Below the pieces are notes generated by a model. The model was not told where the DNA came from. It saw only the letters and a program-made list of their open reading frames with translations, and searched no databases. Positions 6,737-15,185 of a DNA stretch of 64,000 nt are shown piece by piece. The position numbers were made by a program, and so were the translations under genes. How positions within the stretch are numbered: the first letter of the stretch is position 1; every line of letters begins with the position of its first letter. The stretch comes from Saccharopolyspora flava (GTDB lineage Bacteria > Actinomycetota > Actinomycetes > Mycobacteriales > Pseudonocardiaceae), in NCBI RefSeq assembly GCF_900116135.1, contig NZ_FOZX01000001.1:1302001-1366000 (forward strand), read 5' to 3'.

Positions 6737-8062
6737 ATGGGGAACATGAGTTCGATGACGTTGACCTTCGCCGATGCCGTTGCCACGGCTCGGGCCGCGC
6801 TCGCGGAGGCCGTGGCGTCACCGACCCCTGCCCACGAGCTCCGACATGCGATCTCGGAGCTCGAATCGCTCGCACGCCACGTGTACTCGGTTCAAGCCCA
6901 GCTGATCCGCCAGGCCGACCACGACGACCTCGCCCGCACCACCGGTGCGCGCAACACCGCGACCTGGCTGCAGGACGCCCTCAACATCAACCCCGGCCAG
7001 GCCCGAGGCAGGGTCGAGATCGCCACCGCCGACACAGGCCTGGCCAAGCAGGCCCTGGCCGACGGCGCCATCGGCGTTGAGCACGCCCAGGTCATCACCA
7101 CCTGCCTGCGCAAACTTCCCCGATCGGCCTCCGGTGAGGCGGTCCGGGTGGAGACGGTACTGACCGAGCAGGCGCGGCGGTGCCGACCGTGGGACCTGCG
7201 GCAGCTCGCCGAGGGCATCAACGCCGGCTTCGACCGGCAGACCGCCCTGGCCGACGAGCGGGCGCAGCACGAGTCGCGCGAACTGCACTACGTCACCAGC
7301 GGCGACGGCACCGTGCAGATCAAGGCGAGGCTGGACAAGGAGACCGGGCAGAAGTTCATCGCCGCCCTGCGTCCGCTGTCCAAGCCGTGCCCGGCTCACG
7401 ATGGTCGGCCGGACCCGCGCACACCCGGACAGCGCCACGCGGACGGACTGGCCACGCTGGTCGACCTCGCTCTCGGGGCCGAAGGAATGCCCGGCGTGGG
7501 TGGCCAGCGCGTGCAGATCCAGGTCGCCGTCGACTACGACGACCTCATGCGCAGCCTCGACCCCGACGCCATCGGCATCGCTCCCGGAACGTTCGGCAAC
7601 GGCGTTCCGATCAGCACCGACAACGTGCGCAGGCTGGCCTGCGACGCCGGAATCCTGCCGGTCGTCCTCGGTGGCGACGGTGCCGCTCTCGACTACGGGC
7701 GCGAGCAGCGCACCGCACCTCCGCAGCTGCGGGCCGCCCTCTACCGGCGCGACGGCGTGTGCGCGTTCCCCGGGTGCGAGCACCCGCCGGGGACGTCGCA
7801 GGCCCACCACATCGTCGAGTGGTTCCACGGCGGGGAAACGTCGCTGACCAACATGGTCATGCTCTGCGCGCACCACCACCGGATCGTCCACAGTGACCGC
7901 TGGACCATCGCGATCACGGACGGCAGAGCCGTGTTCACGCCGCCGCGTCGCATCGACCCGACGCGAACACCCCGGGTCGACGACGCCCCGCGGCCCGGCG
8001 CCCACCGACAACTGATCAAGGAGGTGATCCCACGACAACGCACCGCCCGACTCGACGACTGA
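6737..8062 (+). CDS. DUF222 / HNH endonuclease-domain protein (13E12 family)
   Basis: A 441-residue protein of the actinobacterial 13E12-repeat family. An N-terminal helical DUF222 region (about residues 30-310) is followed by an HNH nuclease module. The module shows 'RDGVCAFPGCEHPPGTSQAHHIVEW', then 'TSLTNMVMLCAHHHRIVHS' (landmarks only), with the two Cys and three His expected for metal binding. The family is often multicopy and linked to mobile DNA; its biological role is not settled. ATG at 6737 or 6746 could be the start. A short hairpin (GCCCT/AGGGC at 8100-8113) follows the gene. No inverted terminal repeats or target duplication were seen around it. Confidence 0.88.
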   Translation: MGNMSSMTLTFADAVATARAALAEAVASPTPAHELRHAISELESLARHVYSVQAQLIRQADHDDLARTTGARNTATWLQDALNINPGQARGRVEIATADTGLAKQALADGAIGVEHAQVITTCLRKLPRSASGEAVRVETVLTEQARRCRPWDLRQLAEGINAGFDRQTALADERAQHESRELHYVTSGDGTVQIKARLDKETGQKFIAALRPLSKPCPAHDGRPDPRTPGQRHADGLATLVDLALGAEGMPGVGGQRVQIQVAVDYDDLMRSLDPDAIGIAPGTFGNGVPISTDNVRRLACDAGILPVVLGGDGAALDYGREQRTAPPQLRAALYRRDGVCAFPGCEHPPGTSQAHHIVEWFHGGETSLTNMVMLCAHHHRIVHSDRWTIAITDGRAVFTPPRRIDPTRTPRVDDAPRPGAHRQLIKEVIPRQRTARLDD

Positions 8063-8291
8063 AGCACCGGCCGGACCACCTGACCGGTCGCCCCACCACG
8101 CCCTCCGAAGGGCTTGCTGTTTGACAACTGCATACCGGGGTCACCTGCGCGCTGCGGAGCCTGGCGGGTTCGTGCCACGGGGCATGTTGCTCGGGCTGGG
8201 CACCGACGGCGGGCCACTGGGCTGGCTACCCTCGTGCGAGGGTGGGTCCGCCGGACGAGCCGGTGCGACTCGAGGTTCAGTGGAGGCTGTT

Positions 8292-9167
8292 GTGAAGGGG
8301 ATCGTGCTGGCCGGCGGGAGCGGGACGCGGTTGCACCCGCTCACCCAGGCGGTGTCGAAGCAGCTCCTCCCCGTCTACGACAAGCCGATGATCTACTACC
8401 CGATCTCGGTGCTGATGCTGGCCGGGATCCGCGAGGTGCTGCTGATCTCCACGCCCTCCGACCTGCCGCTGTTCCGGCGTTTACTGGGCGACGGATCGCA
8501 GTTCGGGATCGACATCTCCTACGCCGAGCAGCCGCAGCCGAACGGGCTGGCCGAGGCGTTCGTCATCGGGGCCGACTTCGTCGCCGACGAACCGGTGGCG
8601 CTGGTGCTCGGCGACAACATCTTCTACGGCCAGGGCTTCTCCGGGATCCTCCGCAACTGCGCCCGCGACCTGCTCGGATGCACCCTGTTCGGGTATCCCG
8701 TGCGGGACCCGCAGCGCTACGGGGTGGGCGAGGTCGACGACAGCGGCAAGCTGCTGTCGATCGTCGAGAAGCCCGCCGAACCGCGGTCGAACATGGCGAT
8801 CACCGGCCTCTACTTCTACGACAACGCCGTCGTCGACATCGCCAAGGGCCTCACGCCCTCGGCGCGGGGTGAGCTGGAGATCACCGACATCAACCTCGCC
8901 TACCTGCGAGAAGGCCGGGCGCAGCTGACCGAGCTGGGCCGCGGTTTCGCCTGGCTGGACACCGGCACCCACGACTCCCTGCTCGAAGCCGGGCAGTTCG
9001 TGCAGGTGCTGGAGCACCGCACCGGCGTGCGGATCGCCTGCCTGGAGGAGATCGCGCTCAAGATGGGCTTCATCTCCGCCGAGGCCTGCTACGAGCTCGG
9101 CGCCAAGCAAGCCAAGTCCGGTTACGGCGAGTACGTCATGGAGGTCGCCCGGAAAGCCGGGGCCTGA
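8292..9167 (+). CDS. rmlA: Glucose-1-phosphate thymidylyltransferase
   Basis: Makes dTDP-glucose from dTTP and glucose-1-phosphate, the first step towards dTDP-rhamnose and other deoxysugars. The protein has 291 residues. It shows the nucleotide-binding start 'GIVLAGGSGTRLHP', the 'SKQLLPVYDKPMIYYP' motif, 'ALVLGDNIFYG', 'EKPAEPRSN' and 'WLDTGTHDSL', all diagnostic of RmlA. GTG at 8292 has GGAGG five bases upstream, which rejects the longer frame from 8121. The usual partners rmlB, rmlC and rmlD are absent nearby, so it stands alone between the HNH gene and htpX. A perfect 7-bp dyad (ACCCTCG/CGAGGGT, 8228-8243) lies 48 bases before the start and may be regulatory. Confidence 0.95.
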   Translation: MKGIVLAGGSGTRLHPLTQAVSKQLLPVYDKPMIYYPISVLMLAGIREVLLISTPSDLPLFRRLLGDGSQFGIDISYAEQPQPNGLAEAFVIGADFVADEPVALVLGDNIFYGQGFSGILRNCARDLLGCTLFGYPVRDPQRYGVGEVDDSGKLLSIVEKPAEPRSNMAITGLYFYDNAVVDIAKGLTPSARGELEITDINLAYLREGRAQLTELGRGFAWLDTGTHDSLLEAGQFVQVLEHRTGVRIACLEEIALKMGFISAEACYELGAKQAKSGYGEYVMEVARKAGA

Positions 9168-9189
9168 GACACGCCCACCTGAGACGCGC

Positions 9190-10065
9190 TCAGCGGATCG
9201 GCGGCAGCTGCCGTCCCGCCATGCCCTCCAGCCGGGCGATCCGCTCCGCCATCGGCGGGTGCGTGGAGAACAGCTTCGCGAGCCGCTCGCCCGGGCGGAA
9301 CGGGTTGGCGATCATCAGGTGCGACTGCGACACCAGCTGCGGTTCCGGGGCCAGCGGGGCCGCCTGCGTGCCCATCTCCAGCCGCCGCAGCGCCGAGGCC
9401 AGCGCCAGCGGATCACCCGTGAGCTGGGCTCCCGAGGCATCCGCCTGGTACTCGCGGGACCGGCTCACCGCCATCTGCACCACGGCCGCCGCGATCGGGC
9501 CGACCAGCGCCACGAGCAGCATCGCGAACGGGTTCGGCCGTTCCTCGTCGTTGCCGCCGAACATGCCGAAGAACATCCCGAAGTTCGCCAGGAACGTCAC
9601 CACGCTGGCCAGCGCACCGGCCACGCTGGAGATCAGGATGTCGCGGTTGTAGACGTGCGAGAGCTCGTGGCCGAGCACCGCGCGCAGCTCCCGCTCGTCG
9701 AGCAGCTCCAGGATTCCCTGCGTGCAGCACACGGCGGCGTTGCGCGGGTTGCGGCCGGTCGCGAACGCGTTCGGGGCCCGGGTCGGGCTGACGTACAGGG
9801 CCGGCATCGGCTGCCGCGCCGACGTCGCCAGCTCGCGCACGATCCGGTACATGGCCGGCTGCTCGGCCTCCGAGACCGGCCTGGCGTGCATCGAGCGCAG
9901 CGCCATCTTCGCCGAGTTGAAGTAGGCGTACCCGTTCATGCCCAGCGCCACGACGAGCGCGATGACCAGTCCGGCCCGACCGAAGATCGCGCCGACCAGC
10001 AGCACCAGCGCGCTCATCCCACCGAGCAGCACTGCGGTTTTCAGACCGTTGAAATGACTGTGCAC
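9190..10065 (-). CDS. htpX: Zinc metalloprotease HtpX
   Basis: Membrane-bound M48 peptidase that degrades misfolded membrane proteins. The 291-residue protein has two N-terminal membrane segments (about 10-30 and 31-50), the zinc site '[10 protein letters not shown]', a second hydrophobic pair after it, and the third ligand region '[17 protein letters not shown]'. GTG at 10065 has GGAGG at a 5-base spacing. Its position between yajQ and the polyprenyl synthase agrees with the mycobacterial order (Rv0563 htpX). It is convergent with rmlA, with about 20 bp between the genes. Confidence 0.95.
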   Translation of the reverse strand: MHSHFNGLKTAVLLGGMSALVLLVGAIFGRAGLVIALVVALGMNGYAYFNSAKMALRSMHARPVSEAEQPAMYRIVRELATSARQPMPALYVSPTRAPNAFATGRNPRNAAVCCTQGILELLDERELRAVLGHELSHVYNRDILISSVAGALASVVTFLANFGMFFGMFGGNDEERPNPFAMLLVALVGPIAAAVVQMAVSRSREYQADASGAQLTGDPLALASALRRLEMGTQAAPLAPEPQLVSQSHLMIANPFRPGERLAKLFSTHPPMAERIARLEGMAGRQLPPIR

Positions 10066-10162
10066 CTCTGCCTCCGCCCGTGATTCAACTGGAAAACGCG
10101 CGGGCGCGGCCAGTGGTTCCGCTGAACGGATGTGCGGAATGCAACTCCACCCACCGATCGGA

Positions 10163-10177
10163 TGAAATAAGATTTCA
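10163..10177. promoter_or_regulatory. Small dyad between htpX and yceI
   Basis: TGAAAT (10163-10168) and ATTTCA (10172-10177) form a perfect 6-bp inverted repeat with a 3-base spacer in an AT-rich patch of the divergent promoter region. The size suits a dimeric repressor site. No regulator can be named. Confidence 0.4.
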
Positions 10178-10214
10178 ATCTACGCTGAAAGGTCTAGCAG
10201 ATGTAACCGTAAGT

Positions 10215-10243
10215 CATCCTCCACATCCCCCCAACGGAGGATG
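10215..10243 (+). promoter_or_regulatory. Hairpin in the leader of the yceI-like gene
   Basis: CATCCTCC (10215-10222) pairs perfectly with GGAGGATG (10236-10243) around a 13-base loop that contains a run of C. The hairpin ends 17 bases before the ATG at 10261. It buries the purine-rich GGAGGA, the best Shine-Dalgarno-like sequence of this leader, although that lies farther than usual from the ATG. This may be a translational control element. Confidence 0.45.
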
Positions 10244-10260
10244 GCCAGAAGGGACACCCC

Positions 10261-11172
10261 ATGGTTTTCGCCAAGCTGCGCCGACGCTGGTCGGCCAGCG
10301 AGGGCACCCCGGCGCGTTCCCCACGCGGCGGGGGATTCTCCCTCTACCCGACGCCACTGGACAGCGGTCTGGTGAGCGGTCAGGTGCACGACGAACGCGG
10401 CGCGCTCCTCCCCGGCGCGACCGTCACCGTCGTCAACCGGTTGAACCAGGTTATCGGAGAGTCGCAGACCGACGCCTACGGCGGTTTCGCGCTCTCCGTC
10501 GCGCCCGGCGCCCACCGGTTGTCCATCACCAACGGCGGCTACCGCCGGTTCAGCACCCGAGTCCAGGTTCACGTCAACCAGCACACCCCGCTCGGCAGCC
10601 TCGGACTGGAACCCGACGACTCGCTGCAGCTCCCGCAACCCGGCCGCTACCGGTTCGACCCGTACCACACGGAGATCCGGTTCGTGGCCCAGCACATCGG
10701 GATGTCCAAGATCCACGGCGAGTTCCGCCAGTTCGACGGCATGATCGAGGTCGCACCCCGGTTCGAGGACTCCCAGATCGAGGTCGTCATGGAGGCCGCC
10801 TCCATCGACACCGGCGTGAAGATGCGCGACGACCACCTGCGGTCGGCCGACTTCCTCGACGTCGAATCGCACCCGAGGGTCCTCTTCCGCAGCGAACGGC
10901 TCACCCACCTGCGCGCGGACCGCTGGACCGTCAGCGGACGGCTCACGCTGCGCGGCACCACCAGCCCCGTCGACCTGGAGACGTCCTACCTGGGGCAGCG
11001 CAGGTACCAGGGCCCGGGCTTCGACGGTGACCTGCGGGTCGCCTGCGACGCCAAGGCCGTGCTGCGGCGCGAGGACTACTCGGTGAACTGGCAGGCCACC
11101 CTCGCCAAGGGCATCGCCGTGGTCGGACCGACGATCAACATCGAGATCGGCGTTCAAGCCGTCATGGAATGA
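10261..11172 (+). CDS. YceI-like lipocalin fold fused to a carboxypeptidase-regulatory-like domain
   Basis: A 303-residue protein. Residues about 38-115 ('SGQVHDERGALLPGATVTVV' through 'GGFALSVAPGAHRL') match a CarboxypepD-regulatory-like beta-sandwich. Residues about 125-300 are a YceI domain: 'GRYRFDPYHTEIRFVAQH', 'SKIHGEFRQFDG', 'HLRSADFLDVESHPRVLF' and 'VSGRLTLRGTT'. YceI proteins bind isoprenoid-like lipids such as polyprenyl or quinone precursors. There is no clear signal peptide, so the protein may be cytoplasmic or exported by another route. Its closeness to isoprenoid and quinone genes is suggestive but not proof. Confidence 0.85.
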   Translation: MVFAKLRRRWSASEGTPARSPRGGGFSLYPTPLDSGLVSGQVHDERGALLPGATVTVVNRLNQVIGESQTDAYGGFALSVAPGAHRLSITNGGYRRFSTRVQVHVNQHTPLGSLGLEPDDSLQLPQPGRYRFDPYHTEIRFVAQHIGMSKIHGEFRQFDGMIEVAPRFEDSQIEVVMEAASIDTGVKMRDDHLRSADFLDVESHPRVLFRSERLTHLRADRWTVSGRLTLRGTTSPVDLETSYLGQRRYQGPGFDGDLRVACDAKAVLRREDYSVNWQATLAKGIAVVGPTINIEIGVQAVME

Positions 11173-11201
11173 CGGGCCCCTGACGCACTCGGGACAGCCC
11201 C

Positions 11202-11240
11202 GCGGGACGGCTGCGCAACACTCTTGCGCCGCCGTCCCGC
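11202..11240. terminator. Bidirectional terminator-like hairpin
   Basis: GCGGGACGGC (11202-11211) pairs with GCCGTCCCGC (11231-11240). An inner GCGCAA/TTGCGC pair extends the stem. It lies between the convergent yceI-like and ddaH genes and probably ends both transcripts. There is no T-run. Confidence 0.7.
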
Positions 11241-11268
11241 TCCGTCTCAGAGCTCTGTCAGGTGCGCA

Positions 11269-12123
11269 TCAGGAGTGCAGCTCCAGGGTGCAGCACTTCG
11301 GGCCGCCGCCGGACTTGCGCAGCTCCGAGACGTCCAGCCCGATCACCTCGTAGCCCCGGTCGGTGAGTTGCTTGGCCAATCCCGCCGCCTCCACCGGCAG
11401 CACCACGTGACGGCCGTCGGAGACGCCGTTGAGCCCCAGGCAGGAGGCGTCGGCCGCGTCCGCGATCACCGCGTCCGGGAACATCCGGGCCAGCACCCGG
11501 CGAGACCCCTCCGAGAACGCCTCCGGGTAGTAGGCGATCTGCGCGTTCGGCCCCTTCTGCAGCACGAACAGCGCCGTGTCCAGGTGGTAGTAGCGCTCGT
11601 CGACGAGGGTGAGCGAGACGACCGGCACCCCCAGCGCCTCCTGCGCCTCCGCGTGCGCGGCCGGATCGGTGCGGAAACCCGTCCCGGCCAGCAGCACCTC
11701 CCCGGTCCAGGCGAAATCGCCCTCCGCCTCGTTGATCCGGGTCGGCATCACCAGGTCGCGGTGGCCGCGGGCGACGAACCAGCGGCGGAAGTGCTCGGCC
11801 TCGGCGGCGCGCTCCGGCGCGCGGAACCGCGACCCCAGCACGCGTCCCTCGATGACGGTGCCCGAGTTCGCGGCGAAGACCATGTCGGGCAGCCCGGGCT
11901 GCGGCTCGATGACGTCCACGGTGTGCCCGAGCCGGAGGTAGGTGTTCTTCAGCTCCTCCCACTGCGCCATCGCCCGAGCCGCGTCCACCGGCTCGTCCGG
12001 GTTCATCCACGGGTTGATCGCGTACTCGACGGTGAAGTACGCGGGCGGGCACATCAGGAAGTGGCGGGTGCCGGCCCGCCGGGCCGGAAGCGTGTCGGCG
12101 GATCGCGCCGCTGTTGCCGTCAT
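11269..12123 (-). CDS. Dimethylarginine dimethylaminohydrolase-like (amidinotransferase fold)
   Basis: A 284-residue enzyme of the pentein fold that hydrolyses methylated arginine, or arginine-like substrates, to citrulline. The substrate side shows 'MVFAANSGTVI', the acidic residues 'GDFAWTGE', the catalytic His in 'ERYYHLDTALF', and the nucleophilic Cys near the C-terminus in 'SGGGPKCCTLELHS', the usual place. The family is well represented in actinobacteria, where it often sits with an Lrp regulator and ornithine aminotransferase. Only the Lrp gene is present here. It is divergent from that regulator and shares a 74-bp control region with it. Confidence 0.88.
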   Translation of the reverse strand: MTATAARSADTLPARRAGTRHFLMCPPAYFTVEYAINPWMNPDEPVDAARAMAQWEELKNTYLRLGHTVDVIEPQPGLPDMVFAANSGTVIEGRVLGSRFRAPERAAEAEHFRRWFVARGHRDLVMPTRINEAEGDFAWTGEVLLAGTGFRTDPAAHAEAQEALGVPVVSLTLVDERYYHLDTALFVLQKGPNAQIAYYPEAFSEGSRRVLARMFPDAVIADAADASCLGLNGVSDGRHVVLPVEAAGLAKQLTDRGYEVIGLDVSELRKSGGGPKCCTLELHS

Positions 12124-12142
12124 GAATCGAAATCTAAGCGGT

Positions 12143-12161
12143 GTTGATACCGGCCATCAAC
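12143..12161. promoter_or_regulatory. Probable operator between ddaH and lrp
   Basis: GTTGAT (12143-12148) and ATCAAC (12156-12161) form a perfect 6-bp dyad with a 7-base spacer midway between the divergent starts. Lrp/AsnC proteins bind such dyads and often control themselves and the neighbouring gene. The binding itself is inferred. Confidence 0.6.
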
Positions 12162-12197
12162 GCCGCTCCATTCCCGATCTGCGGCAGAATGTTGCGC

Positions 12198-12644
12198 ATG
12201 GACGCCCTGGATCAACGAATCATTTCGCGCCTGGTCGCGGACGCGCGCGCGAGCTACGCGGAGATCGGCTCGGACGTCGGGCTGTCCGCGCCCGCGGTGA
12301 AGCGACGGGTGGACAAGCTGCTCGACCAGGGCGTTCTGCAGGGCTTCACGGCCGTGGTCGACCCGGAGGCGCTCGGCTGGGGCACCGAGGCGTTCGTGGA
12401 GGTCCACTGCCACGGCAACGTCCCCGCGCACCGCATCCGCACCGGCCTGGAACCGCTGCCGGAGGTCGTCGCCGCCTACACGGTGTCCGGGCAGGCGGAC
12501 GCGATCGTGCACCTGCGCGCGGCCGACATCCACCACCTGGAGGAGGCGATGGAGCGGCTGCGCGAGGTCGACTTCATCTCCCGCACGGTCTCGACCGTGG
12601 TGCTGTCCCGGCTGCTCGAACGCCAGCCCCAGCAGGCAGGCTGA
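12198..12644 (+). CDS. Lrp/AsnC family transcriptional regulator
   Basis: A 148-residue feast/famine-type regulator. The N-terminal helix-turn-helix ('ALDQRIISRLVADARASYAEIGSDVGLSAPAVKRRVDKL', as landmarks) is followed by the RAM ligand domain with 'VVAAYTVSGQADAIVHL' and 'ISRTVSTVVLS'. These proteins form octamers and sense amino acids. ATG at 12198 is used because the family begins 'MDALDQR'; ATG at 12189 is also possible and neither has a clear ribosome site. It probably controls the divergent ddaH-like gene in response to arginine or related compounds. Confidence 0.9.
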   Translation: MDALDQRIISRLVADARASYAEIGSDVGLSAPAVKRRVDKLLDQGVLQGFTAVVDPEALGWGTEAFVEVHCHGNVPAHRIRTGLEPLPEVVAAYTVSGQADAIVHLRAADIHHLEEAMERLREVDFISRTVSTVVLSRLLERQPQQAG

Positions 12645-12663
12645 GCTCTCCGAGCCTTCAGGC

Positions 12664-13953
12664 TCAGCGGTGCCAGGGCTCGAAACCGGCGATCTCGGCG
12701 TCGGACGGCGTCCGGAACCAGACGTCGGCGGTGATCTGGTCGTACTCGGGCGAGTCCGGGCTGTGGTACTTCCGGGACGCCGAGTGGCCCTTGATCATCG
12801 GCCCGGAGGTCGCCTTCGTCGACCCCTGCTGGACGGGCTCCTGCCCTGCTGACCCCTGTTGGGCGGGCTCCTGCGGGGCTTCCTGCTTGGGGGCTTCCGA
12901 GGGGGTTTCCCACTTCGCGTCGCGGCCCGGGTGCGGGCCCGCGCCCGGCGTCCGGCGCGGCAGCGGCGACGACTCGTCCGGGTTGTCGACGAGCTTGATC
13001 TCCGCCGGATCGGCGGCGTTCTCGTCGACCTTCGGCAGCGGCCGGCCGTCCTCGACGTGCCTGCGCAGCGACTCCGGGATCGGCGGGACCTCGGCGTGCG
13101 CGGCGTCGGCGCGCGGCTGCGGAGTCCGCTTCGGCAGCGGTGCCGCGGACGATCCCGGTTCGTCGAGGGTGCCTCTGACCTGCGCGGACGCGTCCTGCTC
13201 GCGGGGAACGGCGGGGATCACCTGAGTGGCGTCGGCGCCGACCGGTGGCGTGTACGGCTCCTGGGCTCCGCCCGCGGACTCCGGCTCGAACAACGAGCGC
13301 AGCTGGCCCGAGAGCTGCCCGGAGTCCTCGTCGTCGGCTCCCGGCGGGTACTGCGACGGCCGCGCCTCACCCCGGGCCTCCTCGGCCTCGGGGTTGCGGA
13401 ACCAGGTGTTGTCCCCGGCCTGCTCGGACTCGGCGACGGGCTCGACGAGGGTCTCGGCGACGGGTTCCGGGGTCGGTTCGGGCTCGGGCAGGCGCCGGGT
13501 TCCCGCAGCCTGGGTCTCGGGGGACGGGGTCTCAGCGGCCTGGGTCTCGGCGGGAGCGGAGCGCACCGTCTCCGGCGCCACCCACGGACGCGGCCTGCGG
13601 TCCCACTCGTCGACCTGGTGGTCCTCCGGCGCCTCCCACTGGCGCGGCTGCTCCAGCAGGTCCAGCGGCGCGGGCTGGTGCGCGGTCGCCCGCTCGTCGG
13701 CGTAGCGCTCGTCGGCGTACCGGTCGTCGACGTAGCGGTCATCGGCGTGCCGGTCGTCCGCGTACCGCTCGTCGTAGACGGGCTCGTCGTACACCGGTTC
13801 GTCGTAGAGGGGCTGGGCGTGCAGCGGCCGGGACAGCTCCGCCTTCAGGCGGCGGCGCAGCGGCCGGACGAACAGCAACCAGGTGATGAACGCACCCAGC
13901 AGAAATGCGGCGAGGCTCCACAGCCACACCTGGGTGAACAGCCAGGTGATCAC
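12664..13953 (-). CDS. Membrane-anchored protein with disordered middle and C-terminal sunset domain
   Basis: A 429-residue protein in three parts. Residues 1-32 hold one strong membrane helix ('WLWSLAAFLLGAFITWLLFV'), followed by basic residues that place the rest in the cytoplasm. Residues about 48-88 are Asp/Tyr/Arg repeats built on YDEPVYDE and YADDRH-type units, and residues 90-380 are Glu/Pro-rich and low in complexity. The last 45 residues ('SGPMIKGHSASRKYHSPDSP' to 'DAEIAGFEPWHR') match the short sunset domain found at the ends of many actinobacterial proteins. The function is unknown. GTG at 13953 has GGAGGAGG upstream. It is followed within 20 bp by the convergent lrp stop. Confidence 0.82.
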   Translation of the reverse strand: MITWLFTQVWLWSLAAFLLGAFITWLLFVRPLRRRLKAELSRPLHAQPLYDEPVYDEPVYDERYADDRHADDRYVDDRYADERYADERATAHQPAPLDLLEQPRQWEAPEDHQVDEWDRRPRPWVAPETVRSAPAETQAAETPSPETQAAGTRRLPEPEPTPEPVAETLVEPVAESEQAGDNTWFRNPEAEEARGEARPSQYPPGADDEDSGQLSGQLRSLFEPESAGGAQEPYTPPVGADATQVIPAVPREQDASAQVRGTLDEPGSSAAPLPKRTPQPRADAAHAEVPPIPESLRRHVEDGRPLPKVDENAADPAEIKLVDNPDESSPLPRRTPGAGPHPGRDAKWETPSEAPKQEAPQEPAQQGSAGQEPVQQGSTKATSGPMIKGHSASRKYHSPDSPEYDQITADVWFRTPSDAEIAGFEPWHR

Positions 13954-14109
13954 GAGTGATGTCCCTCCTCCGGGGCTCCAGCGACACCGCCGGTCACTCC
14001 CGGGTTCCTACCACGCGCCCGACGAGCCCCGGTACCTCTTTGACCCGCTCGTGACGGACACGGCGAGTTCAAGACAGCACCCGGCTCACGCGACTGAACA
14101 CCGGACAGC

Positions 14110-15138
14110 TCACCAGGTGCGCGCGACCACGTAGTCGACCAGCGAGGACAGCGCGTCGCGGGCCGGCACGTCCGGCAGCGAGGCGAGTTCCTTGCGCGCA
14201 TCGTCGGCGAACTCCTGCAACGTGCCGCGGGTCCGCTCCAGACCGCGGCTCTCCCGCAGCAGCTCCAGGGCCTCCGCGACCTCGGCGTCGGTGTCCAGCG
14301 GACGGGACAGCAGGTCCCGCAGCCGCGGCGAGCAGTTCTCGTCGGCCAGCGCGTACAGCATCGGCAGCGTCTTGACGCCCTCGCGCAGGTCGGTGCCGGG
14401 CGTCTTGCCGGACTCGTTCGACGGCGAGGCGATGTCGATGATGTCGTCGGAGATCTGGAACCCGGTCCCGATCAGCGTGCCGATGCGCTCCATCGACTCG
14501 ATGGTCGCCTCGTCGGCCCCGGAGAACCAGGCGCCGAAGCGACCGGCGGTCGCGATCAGCGAACCCGTCTTCTCGTAGATCACCTTGAGGTAGAAGTCGA
14601 CGGCGTCCTCGCCGTCGCGGACGCCTTCGGTCTCCCGCATCTGCCCGGTGACCAGCGCCTCGAAGGTGACCGCCATCCGGCGGACCGCCTCGGCGCCGAG
14701 GTCGGCGATGAGCTGGGAGCCCTTGGCGAACAGGAAGTCGCCGGTGAGGATCGCGACCGAGTTGTCCCAGCGGGCGTTGGCGCTGGTCGCGCCCCGCCGC
14801 ATGGTGGCCTCGTCCATCACGTCGTCGTGGTAGAGCGTCGCGAGGTGGATCATCTCCACCACCGCCCCGGACTTGATCACCTCGTCCGTCGTGGGGTCGC
14901 CGAACTGGGCGGCGAGCAGCACGAACAGCGGCCGGAACCGCTTGCCGCCCGCGTCCACCAGGTGCAGCGACGTGCGCGTGGCGAAGTCGAGCTCGCTGCG
15001 CACCTCGTGGTGCAGCAGCTGCTCGACGCGGGCCATGCCCTGCTTGACCGAGTCGGCCAACGCGGTGTCGGTGATCTGGAAACCACCCGACCCGCCCGCC
15101 GTCAGTTCACTGATCGGGTCATCCGCTGGCCTGCTCAC
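14110..15138 (-). CDS. grcC: Long-chain polyprenyl diphosphate synthase (menaquinone side chain)
   Basis: Condenses isopentenyl diphosphate with allylic diphosphates to make the isoprenoid tail, probably of menaquinone. The 342-residue protein shows 'GGKRFRPL', the first Asp-rich motif 'YHDDVMDEATMRRG' and the second 'GFQISDDIIDIAS', with 'GDFLFAKG' between. Product length cannot be read safely; mycobacterial Rv0562 (GrcC1) is the positional and likely functional counterpart. It is 47 bp downstream of nuoN on the same strand and may be cotranscribed with the nuo operon, which would couple quinone tail synthesis to complex I. Confidence 0.92.
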   Translation of the reverse strand: MSRPADDPISELTAGGSGGFQITDTALADSVKQGMARVEQLLHHEVRSELDFATRTSLHLVDAGGKRFRPLFVLLAAQFGDPTTDEVIKSGAVVEMIHLATLYHDDVMDEATMRRGATSANARWDNSVAILTGDFLFAKGSQLIADLGAEAVRRMAVTFEALVTGQMRETEGVRDGEDAVDFYLKVIYEKTGSLIATAGRFGAWFSGADEATIESMERIGTLIGTGFQISDDIIDIASPSNESGKTPGTDLREGVKTLPMLYALADENCSPRLRDLLSRPLDTDAEVAEALELLRESRGLERTRGTLQEFADDARKELASLPDVPARDALSSLVDYVVARTW

Positions 15139-15185
15139 GTCACCGTCGCCTTCGCTCCCCCACGATCGCCCTACGGGCGAGCACT

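Noticed and set aside
8100-8113. Hairpin after the HNH gene
   Set aside because: Only 5 bp with no clear T-run; mentioned with the gene but not called a terminator.
13690-13810. Tandem short repeats that might suggest a CRISPR array
   Set aside because: They code in frame for YDEP/YADDR repeats of the sunset-domain protein and have no unique spacers of constant length.
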